Positions 6,663-10,214 of a DNA stretch of 10,214 nt are shown one piece after another. Position 1 is the stretch's first letter; every line of letters begins with the position of its first letter. The notes under the pieces are model-generated. The model saw only the letters and a program-made list of their open reading frames with translations, searched no databases and was not told where the DNA came from. Source of the stretch: Dehalococcoidales bacterium. Lineage in GTDB: Bacteria; Chloroflexota; Dehalococcoidia; Dehalococcoidales; UBA5627. A program made the position numbers and the translations under genes. The stretch spans positions 1 to 10,214 of the forward strand of contig JAAYNN010000116.1 in NCBI GenBank assembly GCA_012520835.1, read 5' to 3'.

Positions 6663-7078
6663 GTTTCGAACCCAAAATACTGGCTATTCTCTGCAACTGG
6701 TGCTCATATTCCGGCGCAGATCTGGCGGGTACTTCCCGCAAGAAATATCCAGCCAATGTCAGGATAATGAGAGTCATGTGCAGCGGAAGGGTAGACCCTG
6801 TTTTTATTATGAAAGCACTGGAATCGGGGGCGGATGGAGTGTTGATACTCGGCTGCCATCCCGGAGACTGCCATTACACATCCGGTAATTATAAGACCAT
6901 AAGACGCATGGGGATGTTGAAAAAATTGACGGAGCAGATGGGAATCGAGGATGACCGCATTCGTCTCGATTGGGTGGCTGCATCCGAGGGCGACCGGTTC
7001 GCCGAGATAATCAAGGATATGACGGAAAAAGTAAAAGCGTTGGGGCCTTTCCCCAGGAATGGAGGAGATAATGGCTAA
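6659..7078 (+). CDS. mvhD: MvhD: [2Fe-2S] electron-transfer subunit linking hydrogenase and Hdr
   Basis: This is a 139-residue protein of the MvhD/FlpD family. It carries electrons from the hydrogenase (or a formate dehydrogenase in other organisms) to HdrA. The five family cysteines are present: Cys12-x2-Cys15, Cys41 (in V-M-C-S-G-R-V), and Cys66 and Cys71 (in G-C-H-P-G-D-C-H-Y). The V-D-P stretch after Cys41 and the G-A-D-G-V repeat before Cys66 are characteristic. Its start overlaps the hdrA stop (ATGA) with GAGGGGG 8 bases upstream, and its 3' end overlaps mvhG by 8 bases. It is a separate gene here; in some organisms it is fused to the end of HdrA. Placement between hdrA and the hydrogenase genes matches its bridging role. 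Confidence 0.96.
   Translation: MSFEPKILAILCNWCSYSGADLAGTSRKKYPANVRIMRVMCSGRVDPVFIMKALESGADGVLILGCHPGDCHYTSGNYKTIRRMGMLKKLTEQMGIEDDRIRLDWVAASEGDRFAEIIKDMTEKVKALGPFPRNGGDNG
7061..7065 (+). promoter_or_regulatory. Ribosome binding site deciding the mvhG start
   Basis: GGAGG ends 5 bases before ATG at 7071. The earlier in-frame ATG at 7059 overlaps this site and has AGGA only one base ahead of it, too close to work. The start at 7071 is therefore preferred. Confidence 0.8.
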
Positions 7079-8027
7079 ACCTAAAGTTGCACTCTACTGG
7101 GCTGCCAGTTGCGGCGGCTGCGACATCGGTCTTCTGGAAATTGGTGAAAATCTTTTGAAACTCATCGATGCTGTCGATATCGTTTTCTGGCCGGTTGCCA
7201 TTGATGTTAAATACAAAGATGTCGAGGCTATGGCAGACCAGAGTATCGACGTTTGCCTTTTCAACGGTGCGATTCGCAGCTCCGAACAGGAACATATAGC
7301 GAAACTGCTGAGGGCTAAATCGAAGATTATGATTTCATTCGGCGCCTGCGCCCATCAGGGCGGTGTTCCCGGTTTGGCAAATATGTATAACCGCGAAATG
7401 ATAATGGAAAGGGCATATCTGGAAACGCCTTCCACTGAAAATCCGGATAAGGTGCTGCCTCAGACCAGCTGTCAGGTTCCCGAAGGTGAGCTGAAATTGC
7501 CGGAATTGTTTGATACTGTTAAAACGCTGGCGCAGACAGTAAAGGTGGAATATATTGTTCCTGGCTGTCCTCCCGAAGCACAAACGACCTGGATGGCGTT
7601 GGAAGCCTTGATAAACGGACAGATGCCGCCGGTTGGCACTGTAATTACCGATAATGCTAAAGCAGTGTGCGATGATTGCCCGCGCAAGCGCGATGTGAAA
7701 AAAGTTAAAAAATTCCACAGGACACATGAAATCATATCTGACCCCGAGATTTGTCTTTTAGAACAGGGGCTTCTCTGCGCCGGCATTGCCACCAAGGGCG
7801 GTTGCGGTGCTAGGTGTCCCAGGGCAGGGATGCCGTGTACTGGTTGTTACGGTCCGGTAGAAGGCGTAATCGACCAGGGTGCTCATTTTATGAATGCGAT
7901 TGCCTCGGTTATCGATTCCAACGACCCGGATGAAATAGAAAAAATTATCGAAGATATCAGAGACCCCGCCGGAACATTCTATCGTTACAGTCTATCTGAT
8001 TCCATATTAAGGAGGGCAAGAGTTTAA
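7071..8027 (+). CDS. mvhG: F420-non-reducing-type [NiFe]-hydrogenase small subunit
   Basis: This is a 318-residue small subunit (from ATG 7071) of a group 3c-like cytoplasmic hydrogenase. It conducts electrons from the NiFe site through three FeS clusters to MvhD. The proximal cluster ligands are Cys14-x2-Cys17 (S-C-G-G-C-D), Cys93 (F-G-A-C-A-H) and Cys166 (P-G-C-P-P). The C-terminal ferredoxin-like part supplies eight more: Cys200, Cys203, Cys228, Cys236, Cys245, Cys249, Cys256 and Cys259. There is no twin-arginine signal, so the enzyme is cytoplasmic. The gene overlaps mvhD by 8 bases and shares one base with mvhA (TAATG), so translation is coupled. A start at 7059 would add four residues (M-E-E-I) but lacks a usable ribosome site. 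Confidence 0.95.
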   Translation: MAKPKVALYWAASCGGCDIGLLEIGENLLKLIDAVDIVFWPVAIDVKYKDVEAMADQSIDVCLFNGAIRSSEQEHIAKLLRAKSKIMISFGACAHQGGVPGLANMYNREMIMERAYLETPSTENPDKVLPQTSCQVPEGELKLPELFDTVKTLAQTVKVEYIVPGCPPEAQTTWMALEALINGQMPPVGTVITDNAKAVCDDCPRKRDVKKVKKFHRTHEIISDPEICLLEQGLLCAGIATKGGCGARCPRAGMPCTGCYGPVEGVIDQGAHFMNAIASVIDSNDPDEIEKIIEDIRDPAGTFYRYSLSDSILRRARV

Positions 8028-9484
8028 TGAGAAAGATCAGTATCGATCCGATTACCAGGCTTGAAGGCCATGGCAAGATAGAGATATTCCTTGATGACGA
8101 TGGTAATGTCGCCAATAGTTATTTGCAGGTACCGGAGCTGCGCGGATTCGAAAAATTTGCCGAGGGAAGGCTGGCCGAAGATATGCCTCAGATTACACAG
8201 AGAATCTGCGGTGTTTGCCCTGAAGCGCATCATCTGGCATCTACCAAAACGCTCGATGCTTTATTTCATGTAACTCCTACCAGTACGGCCAGGAAACTGC
8301 GTGAACTTTTATATAATGCCTTTTTTGTAACCGACCATACTACCCATTTTTATATCCTGGGAGGACCGGATTTTATCATGGGCCCCGAAGCGCCGGTAGC
8401 TCAGCGCAACATTATCGGCGTTATTGGAAAAGTTGGGTTGGAGCTGGGCGGTGCGGTTATTAATACCAGAAAAAAATGCCATCACGTCATTGGTTTACTG
8501 GGCGGAAGAGCGGTACATCCGGTATTCGGGCAACCCGGCGGAGTCAGCAGAGGACTCAATGAAGAAGAACGGCAGGAAATCGAGCAAATTGCCAAAGATT
8601 GCCTTGAGTTTGCCAAGTTGTCCTTAAAAGTATTTGGCGATATAGTGCTTGCCAATAAGGAATATGTCGATATGATTGTAAGCGAAGCTTACACACACAG
8701 GACATATTATATGGGGTTGGTAGATGATAATAACAAGGTTAATTTTTATGATGGGAAAATCAGGGTAGTCGACCCCGACGGGAAAGAGTTTGCCAAATTC
8801 GAACCCAGTGACTATCTTGAGCATATAGCCGAACATGTAGAGCCATGGAGCTACGTCAAGTTTCCTTATTTAAAGAAAGTCGGCTGGAAGGGTTTTGTGG
8901 ACGGTAAAGACAGCGGTGTTTTCCGAGTCGCTCCGCTTGCCCGCCTCAATGCTTCGGACGGTATGGCGACGCCTCTGGCTCAGGAAGAATATGAAAAGAT
9001 GTATACTACGCTTGGCGGGAAGCCGGTGCATCATACTCTGGCTATTCACTGGGCCAGGCTGATAGAGATCGTTCAGGCAGCCGAAGCTATGCTGAAATTA
9101 GCGCAGGATCCGGAAATTACAGGGAATAACCTGCGTAATATCCCTACCGCTACTCCTGACGAAGGAATCGGTATCCTGGAGGCTCCCAGAGGCACTCTGA
9201 TACATCACTACCGGACCGATCAATATGGCATCATCAAAAAAGCCAATCTGATAGTTGCTGCAGTACACAATTCGGCAGCTGTAAATATGTCGGTAGATAA
9301 AGCGGCTAAAGCGTTAATCAAACCGGGCAAAGAAATCACGGAAGGACTCCTTAATCGTATCGAAATGGCTTGGCGTCCCTATGACTTATGCCTGGCTTGT
9401 GCTACACATAATTTGCCGGGGCATCCGGCAATGCCGATGTATGTTTACGATAAAAATAAACAAATAGTAAAAAGCTGGGAGTAG
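8027..9484 (+). CDS. mvhA: F420-non-reducing-type [NiFe]-hydrogenase large subunit
   Basis: This is a 485-residue catalytic subunit that holds the NiFe(CN)2CO centre and splits or forms H2. The N-terminus D-P-I-T-R-L-E-G-H (7-15) is canonical. The L1 motif is R-I-C-G-V-C at 59-64 (Cys61, Cys64) followed by P-E-A-H. The L2 motif near the C-terminus is D-L-C-L-A-C-A-T-H (453-461; Cys455, Cys458). The usual residue before the first L2 cysteine is Pro; here it is Leu (codon TTA). The protein continues 24 residues beyond His461, consistent with a C-terminal peptide removed after Ni insertion by the endopeptidase encoded next. GGAGGG lies 10 bases before the ATG, which overlaps the mvhG stop by one base. 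All four Ni-ligating cysteines are present, so activity is expected. Confidence 0.97.
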   Translation: MRKISIDPITRLEGHGKIEIFLDDDGNVANSYLQVPELRGFEKFAEGRLAEDMPQITQRICGVCPEAHHLASTKTLDALFHVTPTSTARKLRELLYNAFFVTDHTTHFYILGGPDFIMGPEAPVAQRNIIGVIGKVGLELGGAVINTRKKCHHVIGLLGGRAVHPVFGQPGGVSRGLNEEERQEIEQIAKDCLEFAKLSLKVFGDIVLANKEYVDMIVSEAYTHRTYYMGLVDDNNKVNFYDGKIRVVDPDGKEFAKFEPSDYLEHIAEHVEPWSYVKFPYLKKVGWKGFVDGKDSGVFRVAPLARLNASDGMATPLAQEEYEKMYTTLGGKPVHHTLAIHWARLIEIVQAAEAMLKLAQDPEITGNNLRNIPTATPDEGIGILEAPRGTLIHHYRTDQYGIIKKANLIVAAVHNSAAVNMSVDKAAKALIKPGKEITEGLLNRIEMAWRPYDLCLACATHNLPGHPAMPMYVYDKNKQIVKSWE

Positions 9485-9497
9485 ATTACATAAAACA

Positions 9498-9956
9498 TTG
9501 AAGACGTTGATTTTAGGATTGGGTAACCCTTATCTCTGTGACGACAGCGCCGGATTGAAGGTAATTAAGTTGCTGGAAAAGAGGATATCCAATCCTGACA
9601 TTTCCTTAAATGAAACCAGCCTGGCCGGAATCAATCTGCTGGATTATCTGATAGGCTATGATAAAGCCATCGTTGTGGATGCTATTAAGACTCCTGAAGG
9701 TAAACCCGGCAGTATTTATCACCTGACTCCCGAAGAGTTCGATAATACATGTCATACCACATCCAGCCATGATATCGGCATTATTGCAGCCATCGAACTG
9801 GGTAAAAGGCTGGAATTAGCGATGCCGAAAATAATTGAGATTATCGGTATAGAGGCGGCTGATGTCAGCACGCTGACAGAAAATTGCACACCCGATATCG
9901 ATGCTGCAATCCCTAAAGTAGCGGAAATGATAATTAAACAGGTTAACACTAACTGA
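9498..9956 (+). CDS. [NiFe]-hydrogenase maturation endopeptidase (HyaD/HycI/FrcD family)
   Basis: This 152-residue protease trims the C-terminal peptide of the large subunit after nickel loading. The family signature G-L-G-N-P (7-11) is followed by Asp15-Asp16. The three nickel-sensing positions seen in HybD-type proteases are present as Asp16, Asp61 (V-V-D-A) and His91 (S-S-H-D). The end (about 110-150) matches the family, with I-G-I-E-A-A-D. The start is TTG, 13 bases after the mvhA stop, giving the expected M-K-T-L-I-L-G-L-G-N. No good Shine-Dalgarno sits at normal spacing; GGGAG at 9477-9481 is 16 bases away. Expression is therefore probably low and coupled to mvhA. It is the last intact gene of the operon, and its likely substrate is MvhA. 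The hypA-F genes for NiFe centre assembly are not in the window. Confidence 0.94.
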   Translation: MKTLILGLGNPYLCDDSAGLKVIKLLEKRISNPDISLNETSLAGINLLDYLIGYDKAIVVDAIKTPEGKPGSIYHLTPEEFDNTCHTTSSHDIGIIAAIELGKRLELAMPKIIEIIGIEAADVSTLTENCTPDIDAAIPKVAEMIIKQVNTN

Positions 9957-9974
9957 AGATCCGCTAAAAACAAC

Positions 9975-10018
9975 TGTATTGTTAAAATAATAGGCAATGC
10001 TGCAATAAATGCAATACA
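9975..10018. repeat. 7-bp inverted repeat with long loop after the operon
   Basis: TGTATTG (9975-9981) and CAATACA (10012-10018) are exact inverse complements about 30 bases apart. There is no GC-rich stem and no U-tract directly after it, so I do not call it a terminator. No other convincing terminator is visible between the protease gene and the window end. Confidence 0.2.
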
Positions 10019-10035
10019 CGAATAGTTATAATTAG

Positions 10036-10214
10036 AGTCTTTTTCCCGACCCGTTGAAATACCGTATCAATGTCATTAAAGAGATGATGCAGTCGGAAGA
10101 CAATCCGGTGTCTGATGCCGCCCTCCGTTTCAGGCTTGCGGAGAAATACGGCATAAATATATCTTAGACATACGGTTGCTAATATGAAGCAGGAATTAAA
10201 AATACCTGCGGTGA
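10036..10214 (+). pseudogene. Decayed C-terminal remnant of sigma-54 factor (rpoN-like)
   Basis: An open stretch from 10036 to a TAG at 10165-10167 reads like the DNA-binding end of sigma-54: V-I-K-E-M-M-Q-S-E-D, N-P-V-S-D-A-A-L, then A-E-K-Y-G-I-N-I-S. The match continues after the stop in the next frame from 10166 as R-H-T-V-A-N-M-K-Q-E-L-K-I-P-A-V, where intact proteins have the RpoN box (A-R-R-T-V-A-K-Y-R) and its tail. One extra T at about 10165 explains the shift. The box itself is also altered (R to H, Y to M, final R to K). Upstream, an in-frame stop at 10033-10035 and the lack of recognisable coding sequence mean the N-terminal activator- and core-binding parts are absent. I infer a relic, not a working gene. 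The reading runs off the right edge, and the identification is by motif memory only. Confidence 0.5.

Noticed and set aside
7059..7061. Alternative ATG start for the hydrogenase small subunit
   Set aside because: The only purine-rich site ahead of it is one base away, whereas ATG 7071 has GGAGG at normal spacing.
9969..9983. AACAA/TTGTT hairpin as operon terminator
   Set aside because: Only five pairs, mostly A-T, and followed by AAAATAA rather than a U-tract.
1..10214. tRNA, rRNA, CRISPR array, insertion sequence or phage attachment site
   Set aside because: I saw no tRNA-like cloverleaf, regularly spaced direct repeats, transposase coding sequence or terminal inverted repeats in the window.

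Overview
This window carries a seven-gene plus-strand operon for a cytoplasmic heterodisulfide reductase / [NiFe]-hydrogenase complex of the HdrABC-MvhADG type. It is transcribed divergently from a minus-strand iron-complex-type ABC transporter locus. The host looks bacterial: the substrate-binding protein has a bacterial lipobox, Shine-Dalgarno sites are strong, and sigma-70-like promoters are visible. A long Thr-rich linker follows the lipobox Cys. That style, with a moderate-GC anaerobic Hdr/Mvh gene set, fits uncultured Dehalococcoidia (Chloroflexota), but this assignment is inference.

Layout. Bases 1-143 (minus) hold the N-terminus of a FecCD/BtuC-type permease. Bases 179-1360 (minus) encode a lipoprotein substrate-binding protein with a GTG start. 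Bases 1361-1908 are an AT-rich divergent intergenic region. It contains a good promoter for each direction, several short inverted repeats, and a possible 8-codon leader ORF in the transporter's long 5' leader. The plus-strand operon follows: hdrC (1909-2469), hdrB (2466-3335), an enlarged hdrA (3351-6662), mvhD (6659-7078), mvhG (7071-8027), mvhA (8027-9484) and a hydrogenase maturation endopeptidase (9498-9956). Genes overlap by 1-8 bases or are separated by at most 15, so they are almost certainly co-transcribed. The window ends in what looks like a decayed 3' end of a sigma-54 (rpoN) gene (10036-10214).

How the parts work together (family knowledge plus inference). MvhA/MvhG oxidise H2 and MvhD passes electrons to HdrA. 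HdrA's FAD splits electrons between ferredoxin and HdrBC, whose two CCG cysteine motifs normally reduce a disulfide such as CoM-S-S-CoB. The unusual element is HdrA. It is 1103 residues long because a complete GltD/NfnB-like NAD(P)H oxidoreductase module, about 450 residues with its own FAD and NAD(P) folds and cysteines, is inserted inside the HdrA sequence between its two central ferredoxin-type cysteine motifs. This predicts a complex that could couple H2, ferredoxin, a disulfide and NAD(P)H, and it is the most interesting feature here.
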